NCBI GenBank assembly: GCA_938048695.1
Contig: CALIUO010000007.1
Span: 111,556 to 175,555 of the forward strand
Direction: 5' to 3'
DNA length: 64,000 nucleotides
DNA from: an uncultured SAR86 cluster bacterium
GTDB lineage: Bacteria; Pseudomonadota; Gammaproteobacteria; Magnimaribacterales; Magnimaribacteraceae
Shown here: one piece after another, positions 1 through 11,588 of the stretch
How positions within the stretch are numbered: the first letter of the stretch is position 1
Layout: every line of letters starts with the position of its first letter
Translations under genes and position numbers: made by a program
Notes under the pieces: generated by a model
What the model saw: the letters and a program-made list of their open reading frames with translations, nothing else
The model's database searches: none
What the model was told of the DNA's origin: nothing

Positions 1-672
1 ACGACTTCCTGTCCATTTCACCATTCCATCTAAAGTTTTTTGAAATCTTAAAACAGCTTTATTCGTAGCAATTTGATCCTCCCAAGCTTCCAGCTCGGCA
101 ATAGATTTATATCCCACTGTCAGCAGATGAGTTGTTTCATCAGCACCGAAAGCAACTGACGATAGCCCAAACTGGCCTGGGAAATCTCCCCTAGTTTCTT
201 CATCAACTCTTTCAAAAGCTTTAACTATCTTAGGCAAATCAGAAGGTGCAGCATTGAATTCATGTATGATCCAATAAATATCTTCGTTTGAAGGATTACC
301 GTATGTTTGAACAAATGAGTTAAGTTGCTCTGAAACATTTGTAGAATTCTCTCTTAGAGATTTGAAGAACTTTTGGCCTGCAGTGCTTTGTTGAGATGCA
401 GTCATCCAGTTTGCATGTTCAGTTAAACTAGGTTGCAAAACTGCAAAAAAGTGAGTCGCCTCATTATCCCCATTTGCTAAGTATGCATTCAAATGTAAAG
501 ATCCCTTAAAATTTTCTTTTGCAAAGTTAGATGCCATAAGTTCATCTGTAGCAGCTACTACATTTGCTGCAGCTTCAGGGCTATCAACTTTAATATCGTA
601 AATTGTCCAAATAGGATTGGCATTGATCTGTCCGAAAAGAAAGAGAGAAATTAATAATAGTATTTTTTTCAT
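1..672 (-). CDS. Secreted protein, partial (runs off the left edge); resembles the next two genes in overall design
   Basis: Open minus-strand frame from ATG at 672 (MKKILLLLISLFLFGQINANPIWTIYDIKVDSPEAAANVVAATDELM...) with a signal peptide; not in the ORF track because it is truncated by the window edge. Confidence 0.75.
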   Translation of the reverse strand, partial: MKKILLLISLFLFGQINANPIWTIYDIKVDSPEAAANVVAATDELMASNFAKENFKGSLHLNAYLANGDNEATHFFAVLQPSLTEHANWMTASQQSTAGQKFFKSLRENSTNVSEQLNSFVQTYGNPSNEDIYWIIHEFNAAPSDLPKIVKAFERVDEETRGDFPGQFGLSSVAFGADETTHLLTVGYKSIAELEAWEDQIATNKAVLRFQKTLDGMVKWTGSR

Positions 673-683
673 AATTGTCCTTA

Positions 684-1397
684 TTAGTTATTTACCGAAA
701 GGGTCGTGCATTGCATCATAAAATCGATAACAGGAGTTCGTAACTCATCGAAATTAGAAACAGCTCCAGACATCCAAGAAGACAGTCTTTGATCAAAAAA
801 TTCTCCAAGGCGTTCCGAGGAAGGTGCTTGTATGCTGGCCATAACAGTTAACGCTCTATCTCCACCCGCTAAAGAACCAAATAAGGCTACAGATATATCA
901 TCAAATCCATTAGCAGCTGCGGCTTCTTCCATAGCGGTTAGTGCGGCAGCATAACCTTGTACATCGTTAGTCTTAGAAGTTAAGTTGTATTGAGCACTAG
1001 TGACACCTACGCCATCAATTTCAGCTTCCTTGATCACGTACATGAGATCTCGTCTAACCACTTCCCTTTTCTTTGCTATTTTTCTAAGAGCATTTGAAAC
1101 GTTCTTATCTGTAAAAAAATTGGGGTTGGACATCATTGCAGAAATCGAAGGTGCAATAGTCCAAACATAATGTTCATTTGTAAATTCGCCTCCTGCTGTA
1201 GGTGAACAAATGCCTTGTGCGGCCATACTGTCGCCTTGAGCAGCTTGAAACACAGACTGGCTTTCAGCAAGCCATTCAACATATCCTTGAGGATCGTCAG
1301 TTGTGATTGTTATTACATTCAATCCTTGTAAAGCAAAGATTGAAGAAGAAAGAAAAAGCCCCGTAAGAAGAGCTATTGTTTTTGTGATTTTTTTCAT
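684..1397 (-). CDS. Secreted protein of unknown function, possibly two NIPSNAP/ABM-like repeats
   Basis: 237 aa ORF with signal peptide MKKITKTIALLTGLFLSSSIFA; C-terminal MQC motif shared with the next gene. Confidence 0.7.
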   Translation of the reverse strand: MKKITKTIALLTGLFLSSSIFALQGLNVITITTDDPQGYVEWLAESQSVFQAAQGDSMAAQGICSPTAGGEFTNEHYVWTIAPSISAMMSNPNFFTDKNVSNALRKIAKKREVVRRDLMYVIKEAEIDGVGVTSAQYNLTSKTNDVQGYAAALTAMEEAAAANGFDDISVALFGSLAGGDRALTVMASIQAPSSERLGEFFDQRLSSWMSGAVSNFDELRTPVIDFMMQCTTLSVNN

Positions 1398-1415
1398 AAT
1401 TTATTTATATCAGTT

Positions 1416-2180
1416 TTAATTACTAGAACTTCTTGCTTGGGTGGCAAGAAATACCCTTGCGTCTTCACATTGCATGAGGCCCCCATAAATAGAAGCTTGC
1501 ATGGCCGCTCCTCCACCATTTACCATAGCGTCAGCGCCAGCACCCCATTCAGATAGACTAGATGTTGTATTTGCAGCCAAGAAATCATATTTAGAAGTCC
1601 AAGATAGCTGAACACCCGGCCCAGGAAACCATCTATATATTCCACCAGTATTGCCAGCTTGATCAGCAAATTCATTCATTTTTTTATCTGCAGCCATAAG
1701 ATCTTCTGTAGTTGTGCCTTCAGTTAATTTACAACTTGAGAGATTAAGAACTCCACCTTCACTTTCATTTGTGGAAGCTCTAACGGTATAACTACCCCAG
1801 ATATCATGCTCACTACAAGAGGTAACCTTATTAAATTTAGCTTGAAGTTTGGCACCCTCACCTGACAGCATAAGTTCTTGAGCTTTGCCCATTTCTTCAA
1901 AAGTAGTTGAAAAACCAATCCAATGAGTATCGTATTGTTCATCAGTATTAGTGTAATAAGGATCTAGAAAATAACTGCTGTAGCTAACTCCAGATTCATC
2001 TAAAAATTCATTCCACTCTTCAACAACCTTAAGATCATCATCTCGATCCTTTCCAGCGTTATAGTTACAGGCAAAATGCTCCATAGGGATAATCATTGGT
2101 TGCACATGATCATCAGAAAAAGAATAGAAAGAAACAGAAAAGAAAATTATTGGCAATAGTGCCTTTTTTATGAGTCGCAT
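1416..2180 (-). CDS. Secreted protein of unknown function, related in design to 684..1397
   Basis: 254 aa ORF with signal peptide; C-terminal GGLMQC; same orientation and short spacing. Confidence 0.7.
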   Translation of the reverse strand: MRLIKKALLPIIFFSVSFYSFSDDHVQPMIIPMEHFACNYNAGKDRDDDLKVVEEWNEFLDESGVSYSSYFLDPYYTNTDEQYDTHWIGFSTTFEEMGKAQELMLSGEGAKLQAKFNKVTSCSEHDIWGSYTVRASTNESEGGVLNLSSCKLTEGTTTEDLMAADKKMNEFADQAGNTGGIYRWFPGPGVQLSWTSKYDFLAANTTSSLSEWGAGADAMVNGGGAAMQASIYGGLMQCEDARVFLATQARSSSN

Positions 2181-2303
2181 AGACCTCTCCTTTAAATCTA
2201 AAGATATTTAACTTTAGAAGTTTAAATTACAGAGAATGCTCCCCAACTATCTCCAAACCAACATTGAATTTATTTCTTTTTTTTAAGGCTGTCAATTAGT
2301 AAA

Positions 2304-3074
2304 TTAATGTTTTTTTGTTCTAAAAATCTTTGACCTTAAATAATTTTTAATATTGTTATTTTTTAAAGTGTATTGATCTATCTGATCATATAAATCTTTG
2401 AGTCCGTCAGGATCTTCGAAGAGTTTTATTCGTGTAGTGCCTTCAATAGATGGGTCTAATTCTTTAATAATTCTTGCGGGGTTACCACCAACCACAACGT
2501 TCTCAGGCACATCCTTAACTACTACAGCTCCTGCTGCAACAATGCTATTCTTTCCGATTGTTACGCCTTTACCAACTACTGCCCTATCTCCAATCCATAC
2601 ATTTTCCTCGAGTATAATTGGCGCAGTCTTTCCTACGGGAATAGCTCTATCGTAAATGCCGTGCCAATCTGCATCAGAGACATAAGCACTATTTGCAAAC
2701 ATACAGCCATCTCCGATTGTTATTTTAGAAGCAGAAGCAATCCTCACTCCAGGAGTTAAAAGGCAGTATTTTCCTATTGATATCTCTCCTTCGTGATCTT
2801 CTAAACTCCATGTAGTTAAATGAATATAATTATCTGGTGAAGCAACCATTGTCGGATAATCACCGATAGAAATATTTCGACCGTAAATATCGAAATATTT
2901 AGCTCCCATTATGTTGTGACCTTTCCCAAAATATTCAAATTGAGGTGCCAAAAATTTATCTACATAGAAATCATTGTATCTAGCGAATAACTTTTTTAAC
3001 CAATATGGTCTGTGATCTTTTCTAATATCTTGCCTCCAGCGTACATGATAAGATACGCGCCTTCTATGGAACAA
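2304..3074 (-). CDS. Left-handed beta-helix (hexapeptide) acyltransferase
   Basis: Repeated [IV]-G-x4 hexapeptides (EENVWIGDRAVVGKGVTIGKNSIVAAGAVVVKDVPENVVVGGNPARII). The track start is TTG, so the true start is uncertain. Confidence 0.85.
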   Translation of the reverse strand: MFHRRRVSYHVRWRQDIRKDHRPYWLKKLFARYNDFYVDKFLAPQFEYFGKGHNIMGAKYFDIYGRNISIGDYPTMVASPDNYIHLTTWSLEDHEGEISIGKYCLLTPGVRIASASKITIGDGCMFANSAYVSDADWHGIYDRAIPVGKTAPIILEENVWIGDRAVVGKGVTIGKNSIVAAGAVVVKDVPENVVVGGNPARIIKELDPSIEGTTRIKLFEDPDGLKDLYDQIDQYTLKNNNIKNYLRSKIFRTKKH

Positions 3075-4451
3075 CCCTTGGACTCAAAAAATACTCTTCT
3101 TTCAAGAAGAGCAGCAGAGGAGGCTTCAAACTTTTTTAAGTTAGCTGTACCTATGTTTCTTACCCAACTGGCATTGCAACTAATTCAAGTTAATTCCGTT
3201 GTGCAAAGCGGAAACTATTCTACGGATGTTCAAGCAGGCATTATGTTGGCAGGAAATTTATGGTTCCCCGTCATGGTTGGTATTGGTGGTGTTTTATTTT
3301 TTGTAACACCAATGGTTGCTCAGCTCTATGGTGCAAGGAATCTCAAAGATATCGGACCACTAGCCAGACAGGCTATATGGTTATCAATACCTATCGTTTT
3401 ATTTGGAATGTTCATATTATCTGAAGCTGCAACAATTTTGACGATAGCTAAGGTTGATCCGTCTATTATTAAATATTCTGAAGAATACCTAAGTTATTTT
3501 ATTTTTGCTTTACCTGCAATACTCTTAAGCCAGCCACTCAGATCATTGTGTGAAGGGGTAACACGCCCCCTTCCAATAACTTTATTAAATGTCCTTATGC
3601 TCTTGATTGCCATAATTGGCAATTACACTTTCATTTACGGTAATTTTGGATTCCCTGAAATGGGAGCTAAAGGGGCCGGCCTTTCAGCTGTAATAGGAAC
3701 ATGGACGACATTCATTTTATTGATTTTCTACTTACGTTATAAATCAGCTTTCGGCACAGAACTCTTTTCTAGATTTGACTTGCCTAATATACAAAAACTT
3801 AAAGAAATTCTTGTAGGAGGTATACCGGTCGGTCTTGGAAACTTTATTGAACTTAGTATGTTTAGTGGTGCAGGTATTATTTTAGGAAGATTTGGTAGCG
3901 AAGTAATAGCTGCGAACGGAATCGCCTTAACTCTTGGTGGTTTATTTTTTATGGTGCCGTTATCAATTGGAAATGCTGCTGCAGTTAGAGTTGGGAACAA
4001 TGTCGGTGCAAACAACATGAAAGGAGCTAAATATAGCTCTTACTTTTCATTAAGGCTTGCAACTATCTGTGCCCTCTTTATGAGTTTAATGATAGTTCTT
4101 AATGCAGAATTTCTAGCCAGTCTTCTAAATGATAATCCTGAGGTAGTTGCTCTAGCTGTAACGCTTTTATTTTTTGCTGCTTTCTTCCAAGTTGCTGATG
4201 GACTTGCTATGGCAAGTATCGGTAGTATGAGAGGTTACAAAGATACTTTTGGCCCGATGAAGATTATGGCAGTTTCATATTGGGGTGTCGGTTTGCCGTT
4301 AGGCATAGTTCTTTCAATTACAGATATCATAACTAATCAGATGGGTGCTGTTGGAATGTGGACAGGTATGGCTTCTGGCTTGCTGGTTGCAGCAATCTTA
4401 ATGGTGAGAAGAGTTAGAAAAATATCAACACAATTTATAAATGAAAATTGA
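3066..4451 (+). CDS. MATE family efflux transporter
   Basis: Polytopic protein; FFKLAVPMFLTQLALQLIQ and later MATE-like helices. Start chosen at MEQPLDSK (3066); the ORF track opens at 3012. Confidence 0.85.
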   Translation: MEQPLDSKNTLLSRRAAEEASNFFKLAVPMFLTQLALQLIQVNSVVQSGNYSTDVQAGIMLAGNLWFPVMVGIGGVLFFVTPMVAQLYGARNLKDIGPLARQAIWLSIPIVLFGMFILSEAATILTIAKVDPSIIKYSEEYLSYFIFALPAILLSQPLRSLCEGVTRPLPITLLNVLMLLIAIIGNYTFIYGNFGFPEMGAKGAGLSAVIGTWTTFILLIFYLRYKSAFGTELFSRFDLPNIQKLKEILVGGIPVGLGNFIELSMFSGAGIILGRFGSEVIAANGIALTLGGLFFMVPLSIGNAAAVRVGNNVGANNMKGAKYSSYFSLRLATICALFMSLMIVLNAEFLASLLNDNPEVVALAVTLLFFAAFFQVADGLAMASIGSMRGYKDTFGPMKIMAVSYWGVGLPLGIVLSITDIITNQMGAVGMWTGMASGLLVAAILMVRRVRKISTQFINEN

Positions 4452-4677
4452 AGTAGACGCTCTAGGATTGAAATGTCCTGAACCCATTATGTTGCTCCAT
4501 AAGGCAATCAGAGAATCTGATTCCGGTGATGTAATTCATTTAACTGCCAGTGATAAAAGCACTGAAAGAGATGTACTAAAGTTTTGTGAATTTCTTGGTC
4601 ATAAATTATTGGAGAAAGAAATCACTAATGAAAGTCTTTATTTTGTTGTCCAAAAAAAAGATAAGAATATAATTTAA
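4441..4677 (+). CDS. tusA: TusA/SirA family sulfurtransferase
   Basis: 78 aa; VDALGLKCPEPIMLLHKAIRE carries the CPxP signature. Confidence 0.85.
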   Translation: MKIEVDALGLKCPEPIMLLHKAIRESDSGDVIHLTASDKSTERDVLKFCEFLGHKLLEKEITNESLYFVVQKKDKNII

Positions 4678-4691
4678 TTAAGGAGAAATTA

Positions 4692-5714
4692 ATGACCTAT
4701 ATAAATAAACAATGGTTGCTGGATCAAAGACCTAAGGGAATGCCTGGAGATGAATGCTGGAAGTTGAATGAAGAAGAAGTTCGACCTTTAGAAAAAGGAG
4801 AAGTCCTCATAAAAATTCTTTATCTGTCTATTGATCCTTATATGAGAGGCAGGATGAATGATGGAGAGTCTTACGCTGAACCTGCTGCCTTGGGCGAACC
4901 GATGACAGGTGAATCTGTAGGAGTTGTGGTTGAGAGTGAATCAGATAAATATATTAAAGGAGATTATCTGTGTGTTCATAAAGGCTGGCAGACTTATATT
5001 ATTGCAAGCGATGAAGAGCCAGCTCTATTTAAAGCTGATCCTTCTATCGTACCTCTTCAAACATATCTAGGAACGGTAGGTATGCCAGGTAGAACTGCTT
5101 ATTTTGGTTTATTGAGAGTGGGTCTACCTAAATCAGGTGAGACTATTGTTGTCTCAGCTGCATCTGGCGCTGTTGGCACAGTAGTTGGTCAAATGGGAAA
5201 AATACTAGGTTGTAGAGTTGTGGGAGTAGCCGGAGGAGAAAAGAAATGCTCCTATGTTAAAGATGAATTAGGCTTTGATGAATGTGTAGATTATAAAGCT
5301 GGAAACATTCAAGAAGATCTTGCAAAGGCATGTCCGAATGGCATTGATATTTACTTCGAAAATGTTGGTGGGCCAGTAAGTAAGGCTGTTGCAACACTCC
5401 TTAATGATGGTTCACGTGTTCCGATTTGTGGATTTATATCTGCTTATAATTCAGAAGATATGACAAAAGAGGAAACTCCTTTTCACATCTTTGGTGCAGT
5501 GGATCCGACTCCCGAACATAGGTTCTTTGTAGTCACTGAGTGGTTCAAAGAGTGGAGAGAAGCCACTGAAGAGTTATCTCAATGGATATCTGAAGGAAAA
5601 ATTAAGTACGAAGAGACAATTACTGAAGGTTTCGAAAACGCTCCTCAAGGTTTAAGAGATGTTTTAAGTGGAAAGAATTTCGGTAAGCAACTAATTAAAG
5701 TAGCTGAGGAGTAA
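4692..5714 (+). CDS. NADP-dependent MDR-family oxidoreductase (prostaglandin reductase/CurA-like)
   Basis: Zinc-free MDR features: LSIDPYMRGRMND, VSAASGAVGTVVGQMGKILGCRVVG, FENVGG. Confidence 0.85.
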   Translation: MTYINKQWLLDQRPKGMPGDECWKLNEEEVRPLEKGEVLIKILYLSIDPYMRGRMNDGESYAEPAALGEPMTGESVGVVVESESDKYIKGDYLCVHKGWQTYIIASDEEPALFKADPSIVPLQTYLGTVGMPGRTAYFGLLRVGLPKSGETIVVSAASGAVGTVVGQMGKILGCRVVGVAGGEKKCSYVKDELGFDECVDYKAGNIQEDLAKACPNGIDIYFENVGGPVSKAVATLLNDGSRVPICGFISAYNSEDMTKEETPFHIFGAVDPTPEHRFFVVTEWFKEWREATEELSQWISEGKIKYEETITEGFENAPQGLRDVLSGKNFGKQLIKVAEE

Positions 5715-6548
5715 TTACTCCCCTTCCCACTTAAAATCAGAGACATCATCTATGTTCTCCTGAGTGTTTAATAGAGCTCTCATGGCTCTAGCTGCATCTC
5801 TTGAGTTCATTGTTACATCAAAAGCCTTCTGCTCAATCATGAGGCTTTCTTCAAGAGGCATTTCTATTCCTTGATGAATTATTTTTTTAACTTGTTGTAA
5901 TGCAATTGGAGCTCTACTAGCGAGGTCTTCGCAGTATGAAGCAAGTTCATGCTTAAAATTATCAGCGGGTACGAGTTTATTTATAATACCTAAGTTATGA
6001 GCCTCCTCAGGCGTAAGTAATTTGGCATGAAGAATTAAATCCAAAGCCCTGGAAGAGCCAATCAATCTTGATAATCTTTGTGTTCCTCCTCCACCCGGAA
6101 GAATTCCTACAGAAGTTTCAGGAAGGCCAATTAGAAAGTCACCATTAGACATAATTCTTAGATCACAACCGAGAGAAAATTCACACCCTCCTCCAGCGGT
6201 ATTGCCATTGATGCCTGCCACAACTATTGCGTCTAAATCTCTCAATCTTAGGAGCATGGTATGAAAAGCATGGAGTTCTTTAGGGTCTTGTCTATTTTTC
6301 TTTGTTTCTAGATTCTTTTCAGCTGTATTAGCTAGTTCACCAACCTCGTAATGTTTGATAAAAACATCACGACCTTCACCAGTAAAGGCTAACACTCTTA
6401 GATCTTCTCTCTTTTCAACTACATCAAGAAATGAATGTATTTCGGAGACTCCTGTTGACGTTAAGGTATGAGATGGAGGGTTTGACAGACAACAGATTAT
6501 ATAATTACCATTATCTTCGATTTTAAGATGTTTAAACTCTTCTACCAT
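5715..6548 (-). CDS. Enoyl-CoA hydratase/isomerase family protein
   Basis: Crotonase motifs: [46 protein letters not shown]. Confidence 0.88.
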   Translation of the reverse strand: MVEEFKHLKIEDNGNYIICCLSNPPSHTLTSTGVSEIHSFLDVVEKREDLRVLAFTGEGRDVFIKHYEVGELANTAEKNLETKKNRQDPKELHAFHTMLLRLRDLDAIVVAGINGNTAGGGCEFSLGCDLRIMSNGDFLIGLPETSVGILPGGGGTQRLSRLIGSSRALDLILHAKLLTPEEAHNLGIINKLVPADNFKHELASYCEDLASRAPIALQQVKKIIHQGIEMPLEESLMIEQKAFDVTMNSRDAARAMRALLNTQENIDDVSDFKWEGE

Positions 6549-7414
6549 CCTGTGATCTCTGCTATCCCTTTTCCAATATCCGCAGGACTTTTAACTGTAT
6601 GTACTCCTGCAGCTTCTAAAGCTTTGAATTTATCATCAGCAGTTCCTTTACCTCCAGCAATAATAGCTCCAGCGTGACCCATTCTTTTTCCAGGAGGAGC
6701 TGTAACACCTGCTATATAGGAGACAACGGGCTTACTGACATTTGATTTTATAAATTCAGCTGCAGATTCTTCAGCTGTTCCTCCTATCTCACCAACCATT
6801 ACAATTGCTTCTGTCGAATCGTCTTTTTCAAATAGATCAAGAACATCTATAAAGCTTGTTCCTGGTATGGGATCGCCTCCAATACCAATGCAACTTGTTT
6901 GTCCAAAACCAAGATCAGAAGTTTGTTTTACCGCCTCGTAAGTCAATGTTCCAGATCTAGAAATAATGCCTACCTTGCCAGGTAAATGGATATCTCCAGG
7001 CATAATTCCCATCTTGGATTCACCAGGAGTTATTATGCCAGGACAATTTGGTCCTATTAACCTTACTCCAAGATCATCGCATCTCGCCTTTACTTCGAGC
7101 ATATCTATCGTCGGAATTCCTTCTGTAATACAAACTATCAAAGAAATACCAGATTCAGCTGCTTCTAGAATAGAAGCCTTACAAAATCTAGCAGGTACAA
7201 ATATTAAGCTTGCAGTTGCACCGGTAGTATCCACGGCTTCTTTAACTGAATTAAAAACAGGCAGTTCTAAATGAGTCTGTCCTCCCTTCCCGGGAGTCAC
7301 TCCTCCAACCAATTGAGTTCCATAATCTATACATTGAATGCAATGCTGTGTGGCTTGACCTCCGGTAAAACCCTGACAAATTACTTTGGTATTTTTATCA
7401 ATTAGTATACTCAT
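6542..7414 (-). CDS. sucD: Succinate-CoA ligase, alpha subunit
   Basis: [40 protein letters not shown]. Confidence 0.97.
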   Translation of the reverse strand: MSILIDKNTKVICQGFTGGQATQHCIQCIDYGTQLVGGVTPGKGGQTHLELPVFNSVKEAVDTTGATASLIFVPARFCKASILEAAESGISLIVCITEGIPTIDMLEVKARCDDLGVRLIGPNCPGIITPGESKMGIMPGDIHLPGKVGIISRSGTLTYEAVKQTSDLGFGQTSCIGIGGDPIPGTSFIDVLDLFEKDDSTEAIVMVGEIGGTAEESAAEFIKSNVSKPVVSYIAGVTAPPGKRMGHAGAIIAGGKGTADDKFKALEAAGVHTVKSPADIGKGIAEITGW

Positions 7415-8583
7415 TAGATTTCTCCTTTGGATGCTTTCACTGCGAGGCTTGCAGCCTCTTCCAAGTTAGAAGCTGGAATTATATTGAGTTCACATTCTTC
7501 AAGAATACTTAGACCTTCTTTCGCGCTATTTCCTTCAAGTCTCACTACCACTGGCACAGAAACTCCCATTACAGTTAGTGCTTCGACTATGCCGTCCGCG
7601 ATAACGTCACATCTAACTATACCGCCAAAAATATTGATTAAAACAGTGTTAACATTTTCATCTGAAAGGATAATCTTAAATGCTTCTGCAACTCTCTTAG
7701 AGTCAGCAGTTCCTCCAACGTCTAGGAAGTTTGCAGGTTCACCACCATGTAATTTGATAATATCCATGGTTCCCATAGCAAGTCCTGCTCCATTAACCAT
7801 ACACCCTATATTTCCATCTAAAGCAACGTAACTTAGATCCCATTCAGCTGCTTTAGCTTCCCTCTCATCCTCTTGTGAGGGATCTCTCAATTGCTCCACT
7901 TCTTCTTGTCTATACAAAGCGTTAGAGTCGACATTAATTTTTGCATCTAGACAAATTAAATCTCCAGATTCGGTTATCACAAGTGGATTAACTTCCACTA
8001 GAGATAAGTCTTTTTCTAGAAATAGCTTTATCAGACCGTTAAATATAGCTCTAAACTGAACGCTCTGTATCTCATTCAATCCTAGGTTTTTAGAGAGCTC
8101 GTCTGCTTGTGATTCTTTAGGGCCTTCGATGGGATCTATTTCTGCTTTATATATTTTTTCAGGAGTTTCTTCGGCCACTTCCTCAATATTTACTCCACCT
8201 TCTGTCGAGGCCATAACCACAAGCCTCTGAGAGGCTCTATCAATTACAGCACCTAAATAAAGTTCTTGATCGATTGAAGTACATGTTTCTATCAATATCT
8301 GAGAAACCAGCTGACCTTTCTCGTCTGTCTGAAATGTTACTAATTTTTGTCCCAACCATTTGTCTGCAAAATCTTTGACTTGCTGAATACTTTCAACGAC
8401 CTCTACGCCACCAGCTTTGCCTCTACCTCCAGCATGGACTTGAGCCTTGACTACCCACTTATCGACATCTAAGGATTTAGCTACTCTCTCCGCCTCTTCA
8501 CTAGATGAGGCAGGTAACCCTTCAGAGACAGATATTTCATATTCTCTAAATAATTGCTTAGCTTGATATTCGTGCAGATTCAT
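7414..8583 (-). CDS. sucC: Succinate-CoA ligase, beta subunit
   Basis: [51 protein letters not shown]. Confidence 0.97.
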   Translation of the reverse strand: MNLHEYQAKQLFREYEISVSEGLPASSSEEAERVAKSLDVDKWVVKAQVHAGGRGKAGGVEVVESIQQVKDFADKWLGQKLVTFQTDEKGQLVSQILIETCTSIDQELYLGAVIDRASQRLVVMASTEGGVNIEEVAEETPEKIYKAEIDPIEGPKESQADELSKNLGLNEIQSVQFRAIFNGLIKLFLEKDLSLVEVNPLVITESGDLICLDAKINVDSNALYRQEEVEQLRDPSQEDEREAKAAEWDLSYVALDGNIGCMVNGAGLAMGTMDIIKLHGGEPANFLDVGGTADSKRVAEAFKIILSDENVNTVLINIFGGIVRCDVIADGIVEALTVMGVSVPVVVRLEGNSAKEGLSILEECELNIIPASNLEEAASLAVKASKGEI

Positions 8584-8691
8584 TTTTTCTCCCTAAAATT
8601 CACCTTAAAGAATTAACATATTCTTAACGAAACGCATTGTAGTGGATAAATGAAGAACTGAGGAGTCTTCATATAGAAAGAAAGTTCAAAC

Positions 8692-9438
8692 TTAAGCTTT
8701 CTCTCTGGTAAGTAATTTATTTCTTATGTTTGAAATTGCTTCTGTAGGATTCAAGCCCTTGGGGCAGACTGAAACACAGTTCATAATCCCGTGACATCTA
8801 TAGAGGCTGAAAGCATCTTCCAGATCATCAAGCCGTTCTTCAGTAGCTTCATCTCTACTGTCTGCAATAAATCTCCAGGATTGAAGTAGAGCAGCAGGGC
8901 CTAGGAATTTATCTGGATTCCACCAGAAAGATGGGCAGGATGTTGAACAGCAACCACACAAGATACATTCGTATAGACCATCAAGCTCTTCCCTTTCTTC
9001 CGGAGTTTGTTTTCTTTCCATGTCAGGTGAATCGCTCTTTGTAATAAGATAAGGTTTTACTTTTTCCAACTGATCAAAGAACTGTTTCATGTCCACAATC
9101 AGGTCTCTCACAACAGGTAGGCCTGGCATCGGACGCAAAGTTATCTTACCCCTCTTAAGAACTTCTGATAAGGGTGTAACACAAGCTAAACCATTTTTTC
9201 CGTTGATGTTCATCCCATCAGATCCACAAACACCCTCTCTACAAGACCTTCTATAGGACAAAGAAGGTTCTTGATTTTTCGCGAGGTGAAGTGCATCAAG
9301 CACCATAATATCCTTATCAGTTGGTATTTCTACGACGATATCTTGCATATAGGGCTTTTTATCCACCGTAGGATCATAACGATAGATACTCATCGTTATG
9401 GTCTTGATGTGCTCTACTGGAATAGCTGCAGCACTCAT
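8692..9438 (-). CDS. sdhB: Succinate dehydrogenase iron-sulfur subunit
   Basis: YRRSCREGVCGSDGMNINGKNGLAC; CILCGCCSTSCPSFWWNPDKFLGPA. Confidence 0.97.
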   Translation of the reverse strand: MSAAAIPVEHIKTITMSIYRYDPTVDKKPYMQDIVVEIPTDKDIMVLDALHLAKNQEPSLSYRRSCREGVCGSDGMNINGKNGLACVTPLSEVLKRGKITLRPMPGLPVVRDLIVDMKQFFDQLEKVKPYLITKSDSPDMERKQTPEEREELDGLYECILCGCCSTSCPSFWWNPDKFLGPAALLQSWRFIADSRDEATEERLDDLEDAFSLYRCHGIMNCVSVCPKGLNPTEAISNIRNKLLTREKA

Positions 9439-11231
9439 TAATAACTCCTCACCATAGGTTGAAAGGCTTGCACTGTCTTTGGTCTATAGTTCACATCTCT
9501 TTTGCTTACTTCCTTTGTATCGGCGTAATAAATTGAATGTTTTAACCAATTGTCATCATCTCGTTCGGTAAAGTCATCTCTTGCATGAGCGCCTCTGCTT
9601 TCCTTCCTTTCATTAGCTGTTATAGCTGTAGCTTCAGCTACTTCAAATAGGTTTTGCATTTCTAATGCTTCTATTCTAGCTGTGTTGAAAGTTGCCGACT
9701 TATCTTGGAGGAAAATTGAATCAACTTCTTCTCTAGTCTTGGCAAGCTCATCAATACCTTTTTCCATTAGATCTCCACGTCTAAATACACCAAAATTATT
9801 TTGCATATTTTGTTGCATCTTTTCTTTGAGGACTGCTACTTGATCTCCTTCAGTAGAAGCGTTTAGTTTATTCAATCTTTCTAAAGCTTTGTCAATATCA
9901 TCATGAGAAGCATTTTTTAATTCTACGCCCTGCTTCATTGACTCTTCAATATATAGCCCAGCTGCACGTCCGAAGACAACCAGGTCAAGGAGAGAATTTC
10001 CGCCCAATCTGTTACCTCCGTGCACTGATACACATGCAACTTCGCCAGCCGCGTAAAGACCATCAATAATTTTATCTTCTCCATTTTCGACTGAGATAAC
10101 CTGACCATTGATATTTGTTGGTATTCCTCCCATCATATAGTGGCAAGTTGGAACAACAGGAATGGGTTGAACTGCAGGATCTACACCAGCAAAAGTCTTT
10201 GAAAGCTCAGTAATGCCAGGCAATCTTTTGTGAACAACCTCTGGACCTAAATGATCTAGTCTTAAAAAGATATGATCTGCATTTGGTCCACACCCTCTTC
10301 CTTCAAGAATCTCTAACGCCATAGAACGAGCAACAACATCTCTACTAGCTAAATCTTTAGCGTTAGGTGCATATCTCTCCATGAACCTTTCGCCATCCTT
10401 ATTTAACAGGTAACCTCCTTCACCTCTGCAGCCTTCGGTTACAAGTGTCCCAGCGCCGTGAATACCAGTTGGGTGGAACTGCCACATTTCAATGTCTTGC
10501 ACTGGCATACCTGCCCTTAGAGCCATTCCAATTCCATCTCCTGAATTGATTAGAGCATTAGTGGTTGAAGCATATATCCGCCCAGCACCTCCTGTAGCAA
10601 GAACAGTAGCTTTTGATTTTATATAGTAAATCTCTCCTGTTTCGATTTTAAAGGCTATTACACCCACTACAGCTTTATCTGAATTCAAAACTAAGTCCAC
10701 TGCGAACCATTCATTTAAAAAGTTTGTTCCGGCTTTTAGATTAGCTTGATATAGGGTATGCAACAAACTATGACCAGTTCTATCAGCAGCTGCGCAGGTT
10801 CTTGTGGCTTGGCCTCCTTTTCCGTAATCTTTTGACTGACCTCCAAAGGGTCTTTGGTATATTCTTCCTTCTTCAGTTCTAGAAAAAGGCAATCCCATAT
10901 GCTCAAGCTCAAATACAGCTTTAGGGCCTTCACTGCACATGTATTCTATTGCCTCTTGATCGCCTATGTAATCTGACCCTTTAACAGTGTCAAACATATG
11001 CCATCTCCAATCATCATCAGGATCATCGCTTTGAATTGCACAGGTAATACCACCTTGAGCAGAGACAGTGTGTGAACGAGTGGGAAATACTTTTGATATT
11101 ACGGCCGTATTGAGTCCTGACTCTGCAAGTTGAAGAGAAGCTCTCATACCAGCACCTCCTCCACCGACAATGATTCCATCAAACTCCATCACGGGGAGAT
11201 CTTTTGCATTAATTATTTCGTTAACTAACAT
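9438..11231 (-). CDS. sdhA: Succinate dehydrogenase flavoprotein subunit
   Basis: [55 protein letters not shown]. Confidence 0.97.
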   Translation of the reverse strand: MLVNEIINAKDLPVMEFDGIIVGGGGAGMRASLQLAESGLNTAVISKVFPTRSHTVSAQGGITCAIQSDDPDDDWRWHMFDTVKGSDYIGDQEAIEYMCSEGPKAVFELEHMGLPFSRTEEGRIYQRPFGGQSKDYGKGGQATRTCAAADRTGHSLLHTLYQANLKAGTNFLNEWFAVDLVLNSDKAVVGVIAFKIETGEIYYIKSKATVLATGGAGRIYASTTNALINSGDGIGMALRAGMPVQDIEMWQFHPTGIHGAGTLVTEGCRGEGGYLLNKDGERFMERYAPNAKDLASRDVVARSMALEILEGRGCGPNADHIFLRLDHLGPEVVHKRLPGITELSKTFAGVDPAVQPIPVVPTCHYMMGGIPTNINGQVISVENGEDKIIDGLYAAGEVACVSVHGGNRLGGNSLLDLVVFGRAAGLYIEESMKQGVELKNASHDDIDKALERLNKLNASTEGDQVAVLKEKMQQNMQNNFGVFRRGDLMEKGIDELAKTREEVDSIFLQDKSATFNTARIEALEMQNLFEVAEATAITANERKESRGAHARDDFTERDDDNWLKHSIYYADTKEVSKRDVNYRPKTVQAFQPMVRSY

Positions 11232-11235
11232 ATTT

Positions 11236-11586
11236 TTACCAGATGATTATTATTGCCCAAGTTAAAACCAGAGCAATTATGGCAGCAACAATACTTCTAA
11301 AACCAACAAACATAGCTCTGCCTAAATTTCCGAAGATTCTCGGAGTTAGGTAATCACTAGCTACTGCCCAAGTACCAAGCCAAGTGTGGACTGCAAAAGC
11401 TAGAAAGAACAAAGATGTTAGGATTTTGTTTATTGGATTGTTAAAAAATACTGACCATTGATTAAAAGTTACTTCATCTGTGAGTAAAACAAAACCGCCC
11501 AGATAAAGAGTGTAAAAGAGGATTAATACAGCGCATACCCTGATTATTAAAAATTCTTTAGATCCGTGTCCTAGTCTAGAAAACAT
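11236..11586 (-). CDS. sdhD: Succinate dehydrogenase membrane anchor subunit
   Basis: Three hydrophobic helices, position after sdhC; start chosen at [12 protein letters not shown] (11586) rather than the track's 11649. Confidence 0.85.
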   Translation of the reverse strand: MFSRLGHGSKEFLIIRVCAVLILFYTLYLGGFVLLTDEVTFNQWSVFFNNPINKILTSLFFLAFAVHTWLGTWAVASDYLTPRIFGNLGRAMFVGFRSIVAAIIALVLTWAIIIIW

Positions 11587-11588
11587 AA

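Noticed and set aside
3737-4018. 93-aa minus-strand ORF
   Set aside because: Antisense to MATE transporter coding sequence.
8650-8672. Hairpin ATGAAGA-N9-TCTTCAT between sucC and sdhB as a terminator
   Set aside because: AT-rich 7-bp stem with no T-tract; likely co-transcribed sdh-suc region, evidence too weak.
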